A stretch of DNA of 64,000 nucleotides from Polaribacter septentrionalilitoris (GCF_009832745.1 NZ_VRMJ01000032.1:45575-109574); one strand, 5' to 3'. Shown: positions 23,917 to 33,857, counted from the first letter of the stretch. Numbers and translations are program-made. Notes: a model not told the origin generated them from the letters alone.

Positions 23917-25728
23917 TTATTTATTTTGTAACTCTTCAGTTGCTTTACGTTCTAATTCTGCTTGAAATTCTTCCATTACTGGTTTTACTGTACTTTCTGG
24001 AATATCTGCAACTTTAATATACATCAATCCGTCTACAGCATTATTAAATTTAGGATCAACATTAAACGCAACCAAACGTGCATTCTGTTTGACATATTTT
24101 TTTATTAAAACGGGTATTCTTAAAGCTCCAGGTTCAATTTCATCAATAACTTTATCAAATTTTTGCATGTCAGCTTTTGTTGCATCAAATACAAAATCTT
24201 TGTCACCATCTTTTAATTTTACTTTGTATTCTTTTTTAGGATAAATATATTGTGCAATGTATGGATCGTAATAATGAGATTTCATAAACTCAATCATTAA
24301 CGATTTAGAAAAGTCAGAAAATTGGTTGCTAATAGACACACCACCCATTAAGTATTTATGCTCTGGATAACGCAAGGTAACATGTACAATTCCTTTCCAA
24401 AGTAAAAACAATGGCATTGGTTTTTGTTGATATTCACCAATAATAAAAGCTCTACCCATTTCAATAGTATTTTCCATCATTTGATGAAGTTCAGGCTCTA
24501 TTCTAAATAGAGTTTGTACATAAAAACCATTGATACCGTATTTTTTATAGATTTCATTACCTAACCCCATTCTATAAGCACCTGCTAAACAGTTTGCTTC
24601 TCTATCCCAAAGAAACATGTGGTAATAATACTTATCGTATTTATCTAAATCTATCGATTTATTTGTGCCTTCACCAACATCTCTAAAAGTGATTTCTCTT
24701 AACCTACCAATTTCATGTAATAAGTTGGGTATATCTTTTGGGTTTGCAAAAAAGACTTCATAATTCTTACTTTCTAACAGCCTTCCCTTAGCTTTTCTGA
24801 GCGCTTCTACTTCTTTTACAAATAAATCTACACTTCGTTGGGATACAATTTTTTTGGCAGGTTTTTTTGGGATTTTTAAATTTTGAGTAGAAATTATTTT
24901 ATGTGCTTTTGCAAAAGGATTGGCCAACATATAAGTTTTTTTTCTAATAAACTCATAAAAAGCAGGTACTTCCTTGAACTCTGCTTGATCTTTTACAGAA
25001 ATTGGTTTTCCTATTCTAACCTTGATTACTCTTCCGCCTTGTGAGATTACTTCTGATGGTAATTTTGCAGTTCTTAGCGTATCACTTACTTTAGACAATA
25101 AATAAAATAGCCTACTGTTTTTTGCATGAAAGTAGATTGGAATTATAGGAACATTAGCTTTTTTAATCAAACGTACAGCTCCTTCTTCCCAAGGTTTATC
25201 AACATTTAATTTACCATCTTTATACGTAGATACTTCACCAGCTGGAAAAATACCTAAAGGCTTGCCTTCTTTTAGATGTAATAAGGCATTTTTAATACCT
25301 GCAACACTAGATTTGGCATCTTTTCTGTTTTCAAAGGGGTTTACTGGCATCACATAAGGTTTTAGTGGCTCAATGCGATGCAATAAAAAATTAGCAATAA
25401 TTTTATAATCTGCTCTTTTTTCTAATAATAACTTTAATAACAAAATACCATCTACACCTCCTAGAGGATGATTAGAGATGGTTATAAAAGGCCCTTCTTT
25501 TGGTATTCTTTTTAAATCTTCTTCAGGAATTTCAAATTTGATTTCACAATCGTCTAAAACGCCATTTAGAAAATCTAAATCAGACTTGTTTTTATTTTTA
25601 TTGTAAATTCTATTGAGTGCAGAGATGCGTAGAACTCTTAATAATAACCAACCAATAAAAGTTCCCAAGAAACCAAGTTTCTGCAAACCAATTACTTGTG
25701 CAATTTCTTTAGATGTTACTAATGCCAT
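23917..25728 (-). CDS. olsF: Bifunctional acyltransferase, OlsF-like (PlsC domain plus GNAT-type N-acyltransferase)
   Basis: Two acyltransferase domains in one 603-aa protein. Residues about 60-290 form a PlsC-type O-acyltransferase with NHPLGGVDG (85-94) and FPAGEVS (161-167). Residues about 330-500 resemble the OlsB/PEP-CTERM-type GNAT N-acyltransferase (GRLREITFRDVGEG, LAGAYRMG, MGRAFI). This order is that of OlsF, which makes ornithine lipid (N- then O-acylation) in Serratia and Flavobacterium johnsoniae; the related glycine or serine lipids of Bacteroidota use separate genes. Membrane-associated through the N-terminal hydrophobic segment. No other lipid gene is beside it. The amino acid acceptor cannot be read from sequence. 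Confidence 0.8.
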   Translation of the reverse strand: MALVTSKEIAQVIGLQKLGFLGTFIGWLLLRVLRISALNRIYNKNKNKSDLDFLNGVLDDCEIKFEIPEEDLKRIPKEGPFITISNHPLGGVDGILLLKLLLEKRADYKIIANFLLHRIEPLKPYVMPVNPFENRKDAKSSVAGIKNALLHLKEGKPLGIFPAGEVSTYKDGKLNVDKPWEEGAVRLIKKANVPIIPIYFHAKNSRLFYLLSKVSDTLRTAKLPSEVISQGGRVIKVRIGKPISVKDQAEFKEVPAFYEFIRKKTYMLANPFAKAHKIISTQNLKIPKKPAKKIVSQRSVDLFVKEVEALRKAKGRLLESKNYEVFFANPKDIPNLLHEIGRLREITFRDVGEGTNKSIDLDKYDKYYYHMFLWDREANCLAGAYRMGLGNEIYKKYGINGFYVQTLFRIEPELHQMMENTIEMGRAFIIGEYQQKPMPLFLLWKGIVHVTLRYPEHKYLMGGVSISNQFSDFSKSLMIEFMKSHYYDPYIAQYIYPKKEYKVKLKDGDKDFVFDATKADMQKFDKVIDEIEPGALRIPVLIKKYVKQNARLVAFNVDPKFNNAVDGLMYIKVADIPESTVKPVMEEFQAELERKATEELQNK

Positions 25729-25782
25729 GTATATTAATAAGAGCCATTTGCAAACTTACTAAAAAATTTGAAACAAATCTTT

Positions 25783-27036
25783 TTAATTTGGGGCTACCAC
25801 AATTTGTGAAGTTTCTTTATTAATTTGAGTTAACAAAGAATTTCCTTTTGCTTCTATTGCTGCAATTGCATTATCATCAAAATGACGAACAGTGTATAAG
25901 TCTATCCCTTTTTGCACATCAATCTTAAACTGTGTTTTTAACTCTTCGTAAAAAGCATCAAATTTATTGAATTTGTTATCGATACAAACCGAAAAACTTA
26001 TTGCTGAATTCTGAATAAGGTTTACTTTTAACTGATAATCATGTAATTTCTGAAAAATATAACTGATATTATTCTCTACCATAAAAGAAAAGTCTAATGC
26101 AGAAATTGATACTAAAATCTGATTTTTCTTTACGATAAAACATGGTATATAAGGTACTAATCTTGCTCCTTTCGTTACTTTTGATCCTGTTTCTTTTGGA
26201 TTTACAAAAGAACGCACTAATAAAGGAATCTCTTTTCTCTCTAGTGGTTGTAATGTTTTTGGGTGAATTACAGAGGCTCCGTAAAATGCCATTTCTATAG
26301 CTTCTTCATAAGAGATTTGCTCTAACAAAGTGGTCTCAGAAAAAACTCTTGGGTCTGCATTTAAAACACCAGGTACATCTTTCCAAATAGTAACACTTTC
26401 TGCACCTAAACAATAGGCAAAAATTCCTGCTGTATAATCTGAACCTTCTCTACCTAAAGTGGTTGTATTTTCTGTATCATTAGCTGCAATAAAACCTTGA
26501 GTAATGTTTAATTTAGAGGCATCTAATCTTTCTGAAATAATAGATTGTGTCAACTCCCAATCTACTTTTGCATCTCTATAATTACTATCTGTTTTAATGT
26601 AGTTTCTTACATCAAACCAATTGTTCTCTACTCCAATTTTAGTTAAGTAAGCACTAATAATTTTAGTAGATAACAACTCTCCAAAACAAATGATTTGATC
26701 GTATACATAATTGAACCTTCTAGAGGTATTTCTTGCCAAAAACCAACTCAATTCACCTAAAAGAATTTCTATTTCTCTGTAAATTTCATCGTTCTTCTCA
26801 AACAACCCATGCATTATTTCTTTATGAAAATCTTCTATTACTCCAAGTTTTTCTGGCAGCTCATCTGTCTTATTGTAATAGGCATCAATTACTTCTTCAA
26901 AAGCATTGGTAATTTTTCCCATTGCAGAAATTACAACTACTGTATTTTCTGTTCCTTCGCTTTGTAAAATTTGAGTTACATTTTTTACACTTGCTGCATC
27001 TTTAACAGATGCTCCTCCAAATTTGAAAATTTTCAT
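25783..27036 (-). CDS. lysC: Aspartate kinase (monofunctional)
   Basis: Catalyses ATP-dependent phosphorylation of aspartate, first step to lysine, threonine and methionine. KFGGASVKD at the N-terminus and TTLGREGSDYTA near residue 192 are family signatures; the C-terminal part (about 300-417) is a poorly conserved ACT-like regulatory region. At 417 aa it is monofunctional, without a homoserine dehydrogenase domain. It lies one base after the GNAT gene, so both are probably in one transcript. Confidence 0.9.
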   Translation of the reverse strand: MKIFKFGGASVKDAASVKNVTQILQSEGTENTVVVISAMGKITNAFEEVIDAYYNKTDELPEKLGVIEDFHKEIMHGLFEKNDEIYREIEILLGELSWFLARNTSRRFNYVYDQIICFGELLSTKIISAYLTKIGVENNWFDVRNYIKTDSNYRDAKVDWELTQSIISERLDASKLNITQGFIAANDTENTTTLGREGSDYTAGIFAYCLGAESVTIWKDVPGVLNADPRVFSETTLLEQISYEEAIEMAFYGASVIHPKTLQPLERKEIPLLVRSFVNPKETGSKVTKGARLVPYIPCFIVKKNQILVSISALDFSFMVENNISYIFQKLHDYQLKVNLIQNSAISFSVCIDNKFNKFDAFYEELKTQFKIDVQKGIDLYTVRHFDDNAIAAIEAKGNSLLTQINKETSQIVVAPN

Positions 27037-27037
27037 T

Positions 27038-27517
27038 TTAACTATTTTCTATAAATTTTGCTAAATTCTCTTTATTCATTTGTACCACAGACCAGTCGTT
27101 TAAATAGGTTGCACCAGTACTTTTATAAAAGTTGATGGCATTAGTATTCCAATCAATTACCTCCCATGCAACTCTGTTGTAATTGTTATCGTAAGCATAT
27201 TTTAAAACGGCAGTATATAGGGCTTTACCTGCTCCTATTTTTTGCTTTTCTTGAGTAACAATTAAATCTTCTAAATGAATGGTTCTTCCTTTCCAGGTAG
27301 AATAACGCTCATAAAACAATGCTATACCAATGATGTTGTTTTCTTGTTCTGCAACAAAAACTTTAAACTTAGGGTTCTCTGAAAATCCATCCTTTATCAA
27401 ATCATCTACGGTTATTTTTACTGCATCCGGTTCTTTTTCAAAAATTGCCAATTCTGTAATTAAATCTAACACAGCCTGCATGTCTTTTTCTTGTCCTAAT
27501 CGTATTAAAAAATCCAT
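27038..27517 (-). CDS. GNAT-family N-acetyltransferase
   Basis: A cytosolic GNAT of 159 aa. The central strands and motif A (EDLIVTQEKQKIGAGKALYTAVLKYA, with the pyrophosphate-binding turn) and VAWEVIDWNTNAINFYKSTGA are typical of the diamine/aminoglycoside-like acetyltransferase group (spermidine/spermine N1-acetyltransferase relatives). Substrate is not evident. It is directly upstream of aspartate kinase in the same direction, and divergent from fbp with 189 bp between. Confidence 0.85.
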   Translation of the reverse strand: MDFLIRLGQEKDMQAVLDLITELAIFEKEPDAVKITVDDLIKDGFSENPKFKVFVAEQENNIIGIALFYERYSTWKGRTIHLEDLIVTQEKQKIGAGKALYTAVLKYAYDNNYNRVAWEVIDWNTNAINFYKSTGATYLNDWSVVQMNKENLAKFIENS

Positions 27518-27706
27518 TTCTTTAAATTTTTGCCAAAGATAGTTGTTTTGATATCGACCAAAAATATTTAAATATTTTGAACACTTATTTTTGATTTGTT
27601 AAAAATTCTGAGAAAAAAGTTGTTTATTTATGGAAAACAGATAGAAAAGGATAGTGAATAATTAAAAATTATAGATATTTGTTTAAAATATTAACATCTA
27701 CCAAAT

Positions 27707-28717
27707 ATGACAGAAAAAAAACAAACCTTAGGCGAATTTATTATTGAACATCAACATGCATTTAAATACAGTTCAGGAGAACTTTCTAGTCTTTTAAATT
27801 CTATCCGTTTGGCAGCAAAAGTGGTTAACCATGAAGTAAACAAAGCTGGTTTGGTTGATATTATTGGGGCATTTGGAGACACTAATATTCAAGGAGAAGA
27901 TCAGCAAAAATTAGATGTTTATGCTAATGACAAATTTATTCAGACTTTAACAAGAAGAAATATTGTTTGTGGTATAGCCAGTGAAGAAGAAGACAGCTTT
28001 ATTACTATTAATAGTATTGATGAAAATCATCAAAATAAATACGTAGTGCTAATAGATCCCTTAGATGGTTCTTCAAATATCGATGTAAATGTATCTGTAG
28101 GTACTATCTTTTCTATATATAGACGTGTTACCCCTGTTGGTACCCCTGTACAATTAGAAGATTTTTTACAAAAAGGAAGCGAACAAGTTGCTGCTGGTTA
28201 TGTGGTTTACGGAACCTCTACAATGTTAGTATACACTACAGGAGATGGTGTTAACGGATTTACATTAAACCCAGCAATTGGATCTTTCTACTTATCGCAT
28301 CCAAACATGCAGTTTCCAGAAGATGGAAATATTTACTCTGTAAACGAAGGAAATTATTTTGATTTCCCAGAAGGAATAAAAAAATATATCAAATATTGCC
28401 AAGAAGAAGAAGGAGAAAGACCTTATACAAGTAGATACATTGGGTCTTTAGTTTCTGATTTTCATAGAAATATGATTAAGGGTGGTATATATATGTACCC
28501 TAAAGGATCAAGAAATCCGAATGGAAAATTACGCTTGTTATACGAATGTAACCCAATGGCTTTTTTAGCTGAACAGGCTAATGGAAAATCCTCTGATGGA
28601 TATGTTAGAACAATGGATGTAGAGCCAACTGAATTGCATCAAAGAGTCCCTTTTATTTGTGGAAGTAAAAACATGGTGAATAAACTAGAAGAGTTTATGA
28701 AAAAATATGGGGAATAA
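27707..28717 (+). CDS. fbp: Class I fructose-1,6-bisphosphatase
   Basis: Hydrolyses fructose 1,6-bisphosphate to fructose 6-phosphate, the last committed step of gluconeogenesis. Metal-binding and catalytic blocks are intact: GASEEE-like (ASEEED), [24 protein letters not shown] near 107-130, and [16 protein letters not shown] near 240 with AMP-site-like N-terminus. The length of 336 aa is normal. It is cytosolic, monocistronic, and faces a 189-bp divergent region shared with the GNAT gene. Confidence 0.95.
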   Translation: MTEKKQTLGEFIIEHQHAFKYSSGELSSLLNSIRLAAKVVNHEVNKAGLVDIIGAFGDTNIQGEDQQKLDVYANDKFIQTLTRRNIVCGIASEEEDSFITINSIDENHQNKYVVLIDPLDGSSNIDVNVSVGTIFSIYRRVTPVGTPVQLEDFLQKGSEQVAAGYVVYGTSTMLVYTTGDGVNGFTLNPAIGSFYLSHPNMQFPEDGNIYSVNEGNYFDFPEGIKKYIKYCQEEEGERPYTSRYIGSLVSDFHRNMIKGGIYMYPKGSRNPNGKLRLLYECNPMAFLAEQANGKSSDGYVRTMDVEPTELHQRVPFICGSKNMVNKLEEFMKKYGE

Positions 28718-28826
28718 ATCTTCCTTATAGTATTATAAGTTAACAAAAGTATAATATTTTGTTTAACTGTTTCATATTTTCTAATTTTACGTCAACAATA
28801 TTATTTTAACAATTAAAACATAAAAA

Positions 28827-29435
28827 ATGGCTTTTCAATTACCAGAATTAGGATACGCTTATGACGCGTTAGAACCACATATAGATGCAAGAACTATGGA
28901 GATTCACCATACAAAACATCACAACGGATACACAACAAAATTAAATGCAGCTATTGAAGGAACTGACTTAGACGGAAAATCTATAGAAGATATTCTAACT
29001 AATTTAGATATGAGTAATGGTGCTGTTAGAAATAATGGAGGTGGGTTTTACAATCACTCATTATTTTGGACCGTAATGAACCCAGAAGATAGAGGATATT
29101 TATCTGGAGAATTAAAAGATGCTATTGAGGCTGAGTTTGGTTCTAAAGATGCTTTTATTGATGCTTTTTCTAAAGCAGCAGCTACGCAGTTTGGTTCTGG
29201 TTGGGCTTGGTTATGTGTGTTACCTGGAGGAAAAGTGGAAGTTTGTTCTACTCCAAATCAAGATAATCCATTAATGCCAGGTGTTACTTGCGGTGGAACT
29301 CCTATTTTAGGGTTAGACGTTTGGGAACACGCTTATTACTTAAACTATCAAAATAGAAGACCAGATTATATTGATGCTTTCTTTAAAGTAATCAACTGGA
29401 ATGAAGTTGAAAAAAGATATGCAGCAGCTAAGTAA
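28827..29435 (+). CDS. sodB: Iron/manganese superoxide dismutase
   Basis: Converts superoxide to oxygen and hydrogen peroxide. The metal ligands are His27 (in MEIHHTKHH), His77 (in YNHSLFW), Asp163 and His167 (in DVWEHAYY). The FGSGWAWL block near 121-128 is typical of the Fe/Mn family. No signal peptide, so cytosolic. Metal preference (Fe or cambialistic) cannot be judged firmly from this alone. A strong terminator follows 32 bp after the stop. Confidence 0.95.
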   Translation: MAFQLPELGYAYDALEPHIDARTMEIHHTKHHNGYTTKLNAAIEGTDLDGKSIEDILTNLDMSNGAVRNNGGGFYNHSLFWTVMNPEDRGYLSGELKDAIEAEFGSKDAFIDAFSKAAATQFGSGWAWLCVLPGGKVEVCSTPNQDNPLMPGVTCGGTPILGLDVWEHAYYLNYQNRRPDYIDAFFKVINWNEVEKRYAAAK

Positions 29436-29467
29436 TAAGAATAATTGATTACTTATACACATTAAAA

Positions 29468-29500
29468 ATAAAAGCATCTATGGTTAGATGCTTTTATTTT
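29468..29500 (+). terminator. Rho-independent terminator of the sod gene
   Basis: A 13-bp perfect stem (29468-29480 with 29485-29497) on a TGGT loop, with T-rich tail to 29503. Confidence 0.85.
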
Positions 29501-29569
29501 TTATTGCCTCCTAAGAATCAGTTGATTGCTTTTTAAGGGTAAAAAATCGCTAAAAAAAACATAAAAGTA

Positions 29570-29600
29570 TTTGTCACATAAACAAAACTTACTATATTTG
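29570..29600 (+). promoter_or_regulatory. Promoter of the tRNA-Gly/tRNA-Leu operon
   Basis: TTTG at 29570-29573, exactly 19 bp, then TATATTTG at 29593-29600: a textbook Bacteroidota promoter. The first tRNA begins 57 bp beyond. Confidence 0.85.
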
Positions 29601-29656
29601 CACCGCTCTTAATTATACATCTATAATTTTAGGCAAAAGTTCATAAAATAATGACT

Positions 29657-29728
29657 GCGAAAGTAGCTCAGGGGTAGAGCATCACCTTGCCAAGGTGAGG
29701 GTCGCGGGTTCAAATCCCGTCTTTCGCT
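29657..29728 (+). tRNA. tRNA-Gly (anticodon GCC)
   Basis: A 72-nt cloverleaf: acceptor GCGAAAG pairs with CTTTCGC, the D stem follows AGCTC, the anticodon stem is TCACC / GGTGA around TTGCCAA (anticodon GCC at 29689-29691), and the T loop carries GGTTCAAATC. The 3' discriminator is T and CCA is not encoded. Confidence 0.95.
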
Positions 29729-29748
29729 CTACAATACATAATACCAAT

Positions 29749-29834
29749 GCTGAAGTGGTGGAATTGGTAGACACGCTGGACTTAAAATCCAGTGGGCAGT
29801 AATGCCCGTATGGGTTCAAGTCCCATCTTCAGTA
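29749..29834 (+). tRNA. tRNA-Leu (anticodon TAA)
   Basis: An 86-nt class II tRNA with a long variable arm (GGGCAGTAATGCCC). The anticodon stem CTGGA / TCCAG closes on CTTAAAA, anticodon TAA at 29783-29785, reading UUA. The acceptor GCTGAAG pairs with CTTCAGT, so the first pair is G-U; CCA is not encoded. Transcribed with tRNA-Gly. Confidence 0.95.
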
Positions 29835-29835
29835 C

Positions 29836-29870
29836 AAAAACCGTAACATTTATTTGTTACGGTTTTTTTG
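29836..29870 (+). terminator. Terminator of the tRNA operon
   Basis: Stem 29836-29848 with 29855-29867 (13 bp) around TTTATT, followed by a T-run. It begins two bases after the tRNA-Leu. Confidence 0.85.
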
Positions 29871-29893
29871 TTGTATGACAAAAATATGATGAA

Positions 29894-31084
29894 TTAAATA
29901 AAGTTTAATGTACTAAACTTTTTACTAATTATAGAATGATGATCTACTTCTAACCATTTGTCTAATATAGTAGCATAAATTTCTCTAAAATCAACAGTGT
30001 GAATAATGTCTTTATTTTGGTCTAAATTCATCAAATTAGGAGCATCATTATAAAACCCTTTTTTGTTTAAATTTTCACCAATCAAAAATACATTATTAGC
30101 CGCTCCATGGTCTGTTCCTGCTGCTGCATTTTGCTGAACTCTTCTACCAAATTCAGAAAAAGTTAGTATTAATGTATCTTTAAAAGTATCGTTCTTTTTT
30201 AAATCGTTTACAAAAACTTCTATAGATTCACTATAGGTTTTTAAAAGATTACTCTGCCTATTAACTTGATTGGCATGCGTATCAAATCCTCCCATAGAAA
30301 CATAATACACTTTACTTTCTAAATTAGAGTTTATAAATTCTGCTGTAGTTTTTAATTGGCCTCCAAAAGGATTCTTAGGATATTCTAATTTACTCTTATA
30401 CGTTTTAGAAGTTTGATAAATATATTTTGCTGATGATTTTGCTTCAATCATTGTTTTGTATAAATACCCTAAATTATGTTCACTCAGATGTTCGTCTGTT
30501 TGTTTATTTAACAATTTTCCAAAAAACGGAGTATTTGTATTTGCAAATAACACATTCGGATTTTTGGTAGCAATCCCATTGATGTTTTCTCCTTTCATAA
30601 TCAATGATAAACTATCATCTAATTCAATTCCTGAATAGGGATTTTTACCGTATTTTTCGATATATCTTCCAACCCAACCAGAACTCATATATTCATTAGC
30701 ATCACTTGCGGTTTGCCAAATATCTGTAGATCTAAAATGAGATCTATTTGGATTAGGATACCCTACATTATTAATTATAGACAAATATCCTTGGTCATAT
30801 AAATTCTTTAATGGTGATAAAGATTGATGAAAACCTAATTCATCTGTGACTTTAATTAGTTTATTTTTTTTGATAGAAAGCTGAGGTCTACTTTTGTAAT
30901 AAATATCATTTGTATAAGGAATAATTGTGTTTAAACCATCATTACCACCAGCCAACTGAATGATAACTAATTTTTTATGTTGAAATGTGTTTTTAGTAAC
31001 ATTCTCAAATGCTTTTACAAAATTTGGCACAAAAAACAGGCTACTTGCTAAAGTACTTTGCTTTAAAAAATCTCTTCTTTTCAT
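29894..31084 (-). CDS. DUF1501 protein with Tat-type signal
   Basis: Belongs to the DUF1501 (sulfatase-like fold) family. It opens MKRRDFLKQS, with the twin-arginine motif, and a following hydrophobic stretch to about 25, so it is probably exported folded. Conserved parts include IIQLAGGNDGLNT, a metal-like FDTHA (near 280) and FSEFGRR.....GTDHG (near 325-345). Function is unknown, with proposed metal-dependent hydrolase activity. It is coupled (10 bp) to the DUF1800 gene upstream, the usual pairing in Bacteroidota and Planctomycetes. Confidence 0.9.
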   Translation of the reverse strand: MKRRDFLKQSTLASSLFFVPNFVKAFENVTKNTFQHKKLVIIQLAGGNDGLNTIIPYTNDIYYKSRPQLSIKKNKLIKVTDELGFHQSLSPLKNLYDQGYLSIINNVGYPNPNRSHFRSTDIWQTASDANEYMSSGWVGRYIEKYGKNPYSGIELDDSLSLIMKGENINGIATKNPNVLFANTNTPFFGKLLNKQTDEHLSEHNLGYLYKTMIEAKSSAKYIYQTSKTYKSKLEYPKNPFGGQLKTTAEFINSNLESKVYYVSMGGFDTHANQVNRQSNLLKTYSESIEVFVNDLKKNDTFKDTLILTFSEFGRRVQQNAAAGTDHGAANNVFLIGENLNKKGFYNDAPNLMNLDQNKDIIHTVDFREIYATILDKWLEVDHHSIISKKFSTLNFI

Positions 31085-31094
31085 GTTTATAAGT

Positions 31095-32486
31095 TTAACA
31101 AAGTTGGTATTCTGGTATAGACATTAATTGAACACAAAAATCTCTATTGGATGTAATATCGAGATTATTTAAAAAGTTTTCTGTATCCTTATCAAGCTTA
31201 GAAACAACTATAGTTTCTGTTAATTCTTTTGATGAAATATTGCTATAAATAGCATCAAAATATTCCCAATTTTTAGTCGTCTTTATAAACCTATTTCTTT
31301 TTTTTGCTTTTTTGTAATACATTTCAAATGTATCTTCAAAGTCACCTTTTTCTTCTAAATTGATGATGGCATTATTTAAAATTAATGAGGCTAATTTCAT
31401 TCTAAACATTAAGGTATTAGAATCTATCCAACTTTTACCACCTTTCCAACCCGCAACATTTTCTGGGTATAATAATTGTTGCCCCATCATTTTTTGTAGA
31501 TAATTCAACTGCCTTTTTTTATTGAATTTAACAGGTACTGTTTTGTTGATACCTACCAGCAATTCTATAGGAGATTTTATTTTTACTCCTATATTTTCAT
31601 CATCATAAAACCACTTAGAAGTAAAAATGTATTGCATTACATTACTAATGTTATAATCTTTATAAAAAACTGTTGTAATTTCTTCTAACCTACTTTTGTT
31701 TATTCTTGGGTTTACAAAATATTGATAAATTTTTGAACAAATAAATCTTGCACATTGCTTTTGGTCTAAAATGATATCGATTATTTCATCTCCATTAAAA
31801 TTTCCTGTTTTTCCAAAGAATGTTTTTTGATTGTAATCATGGTGTTTTTTTCTTAGAAAAAAAGCTCCATTTCTTTTAAAAGACCAACCTGTAAAAGCTC
31901 TAGCAGATTCTTTAATATCTTGCTCTGTATAATTACCTATCCCTAAAGTAAAAAGTTCCATTAATTCTCTTGCAAAATTCTCATTAGGTTTTCTTTTTAC
32001 ATTTTGCCTGTTGTTTAGATATTTACTCATAGATGGCTCCATAGCTATCGCTTTTACAAAAGCTCTAAAATCTCCTAATGCATGTTGCCTTAAAACGTTG
32101 TTATATTGTTGAATAAAGAAAATATCATTATCTCTACACACAAAAACATTAGCCCAAAATAAGGTCATCTTTTCTCTTAAAACAGATTTGTTTTCAGACA
32201 ATCTATCAATCCAAGCATAATTTAATTCTCTTACTTTTTTACGAGATTTATTTCTTAGTTTTTGTAATTCTTTTGCAGAGTATATTTCTTTAAGTTCTTT
32301 TTTAGATTTAAGCTTTACATCTAGCAATTCATCAAGATTTACCTTTAACGTGTTTATAGTTTTAGAATCTTTAAAAAGCTCTTTAACTACTTTTGATGTT
32401 GACTTGGTTTCAAGTTTATTCAATTCATTATAATTAATACCAAAACTTGCGCGCCAAAATAAATGTTGAATATGTTTTTGTTTCAT
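31095..32486 (-). CDS. DUF1800 family protein
   Basis: A 463-aa member of DUF1800. Typical segments are HLFWRASFGIN at the start, LRQHALGDFRAFVKAIAMEPSMSKYLNN (near 130-160), NENFARELMELFTLGIGNYTEQDI (near 165-190) and RAFTGW. There is no clear signal peptide, unlike the Tat-dependent neighbour. Function unknown. It is the first gene of the pair, ending 10 bp before the DUF1501 gene. Confidence 0.9.
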   Translation of the reverse strand: MKQKHIQHLFWRASFGINYNELNKLETKSTSKVVKELFKDSKTINTLKVNLDELLDVKLKSKKELKEIYSAKELQKLRNKSRKKVRELNYAWIDRLSENKSVLREKMTLFWANVFVCRDNDIFFIQQYNNVLRQHALGDFRAFVKAIAMEPSMSKYLNNRQNVKRKPNENFARELMELFTLGIGNYTEQDIKESARAFTGWSFKRNGAFFLRKKHHDYNQKTFFGKTGNFNGDEIIDIILDQKQCARFICSKIYQYFVNPRINKSRLEEITTVFYKDYNISNVMQYIFTSKWFYDDENIGVKIKSPIELLVGINKTVPVKFNKKRQLNYLQKMMGQQLLYPENVAGWKGGKSWIDSNTLMFRMKLASLILNNAIINLEEKGDFEDTFEMYYKKAKKRNRFIKTTKNWEYFDAIYSNISSKELTETIVVSKLDKDTENFLNNLDITSNRDFCVQLMSIPEYQLC

Positions 32487-32580
32487 GTCTTTAGTAAGAT
32501 ATACATTTTTAGACAGATATTAAAAAGAAAGGTTTAATAACACTTTTAAATTTGTTCTTATTTACATACCATAACAGCAA

Positions 32581-32610
32581 AAAAGAGTTGATAAAACTAT
32601 CAACTCTTTT
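32581..32610 (-). terminator. Terminator of the LytTR response-regulator operon
   Basis: A perfect 13-bp stem (32581-32593 with 32598-32610), loop AAAC, with T-run on the minus strand. It separates the response-regulator operon from the DUF1800/DUF1501 pair, which therefore has its own promoter. Confidence 0.85.
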
Positions 32611-32780
32611 TAATTCAATCTATAAATCCCCCAACTTATGATTGTTATTAACCTAAACTATATAATTAAACCCCTTTAATTACACTACAAATATAGTATC
32701 TAAAAGAAGCTGAAACAAAGGGTTTTCGTTGATTGGTAATTTTTGTAAGTTAAATGGGTTAATATGCTCGTTAAAGAATT

Positions 32781-33485
32781 TTACAAAAGATTTAGTCTTT
32801 TCATCAATTCGCTTTTGTTTGATCTACTAATTGGAATAACACTTTTTTGAATTAAGACACTATTATCTTCAATATCTATTATTTCTGAAATATTGATAAT
32901 AAAAGAACGGTGTATTCTTAAAAAAAGAGAAGATGGCAATTTATCTTCAATTTTTTTAAGTGTAGAATGCACAATGTAATTTTTTTGAGCAGTTTTTATA
33001 CTAATATAATCTCCTTTAGCTTCTACAAAAAAGATATCAGGAATATTAATTTTAACCAATCTCCTGTCAACACTAACGTAAATAAAACTAGACTCGTCTT
33101 TTGATGGATTTACTTTAGTTATAATTTTAGTATCCTTTATGTTTGTTAATTTAAGAATTGATTTTTCAAATCTTTCTTTAGTAATTGGTTTTACCAAATA
33201 ATCAACAACACAATCATACTCAAAAGCTTCTAAAGCAAAGTTTTTATCAGAAGTGGTTAATACTATTTTGGGTGGAGATTTTAAGGTTTTAATAAAGTCA
33301 AAACCCGAAAAACTTGGCATATGAATATCTAAAAATATTGCATCCACATCAGTAGAGTTTAGGTATTTAATAGCCTCTATTGCAGAACTAAACTCCTCTA
33401 AAACAGAAATTTGTTTAGAATTATTACATAATTGACTAATAATTAGTCTCGCAGTTGCATCGTCATCTATAATTATACAATTCAT
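32781..33485 (-). CDS. LytTR-type response regulator
   Basis: An N-terminal receiver domain (1-120) has DDD (7-9), the phosphoryl-acceptor Asp53 in FLDIHMP, and the K in YLVKP (about 100). The C-terminal LytTR DNA-binding domain (about 135-234) includes FFVEAKGDYISI, FLRIHRSFIIN and PISRSNKSEL. It would bind promoter direct repeats as a transcription regulator. It is the last of three phosphorelay genes on the minus strand; no histidine kinase is beside it. Confidence 0.93.
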   Translation of the reverse strand: MNCIIIDDDATARLIISQLCNNSKQISVLEEFSSAIEAIKYLNSTDVDAIFLDIHMPSFSGFDFIKTLKSPPKIVLTTSDKNFALEAFEYDCVVDYLVKPITKERFEKSILKLTNIKDTKIITKVNPSKDESSFIYVSVDRRLVKINIPDIFFVEAKGDYISIKTAQKNYIVHSTLKKIEDKLPSSLFLRIHRSFIINISEIIDIEDNSVLIQKSVIPISRSNKSELMKRLNLL

Positions 33486-33503
33486 TAGCTTTAAGGGGTT
33501 AAA

Positions 33504-33818
33504 TTAACACCCTAAATATACATGAATTTTATTAAGAACATTTAAAAAATCTTTATGGAGTGTTGTTTTACCTGTTCTTAGTTCATTTTCGAACTCAGAA
33601 GCTAATTCTAAACTTTTTCTCATCCCTAAAATACTAATTTTGTGTTTTATTTTATGAACATTATTGGCAGATTCATCGTAATTTTTTTCTTCGTAATTTT
33701 TCTTAAAAAGCGCTAATTCTTCTGGAAATTCTTTCTTTAATATCGATAAAATACTTTCTTCAAAGGTTACATCTCCTCCAGAAAGTTCTTTAATATAATT
33801 TAAATTTGGATTTTCCAT
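33504..33818 (-). CDS. Stand-alone Hpt phosphotransfer protein
   Basis: A 104-aa helical protein with the Hpt motif: VHKIKHKISILGM, in which His55 is the probable phosphoryl carrier and the following KxK and small residues fit the HPt helix. It has no other domain. Hpt proteins pass phosphate between receiver domains; here it would link a sensor kinase or the REC protein upstream to the LytTR regulator downstream. Spacings are 18 bp and 39 bp. Confidence 0.85.
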   Translation of the reverse strand: MENPNLNYIKELSGGDVTFEESILSILKKEFPEELALFKKNYEEKNYDESANNVHKIKHKISILGMRKSLELASEFENELRTGKTTLHKDFLNVLNKIHVYLGC

Positions 33819-33857
33819 TATCTAAAATAGTCTTAATTAAGATTTCTAAGGTAATAA

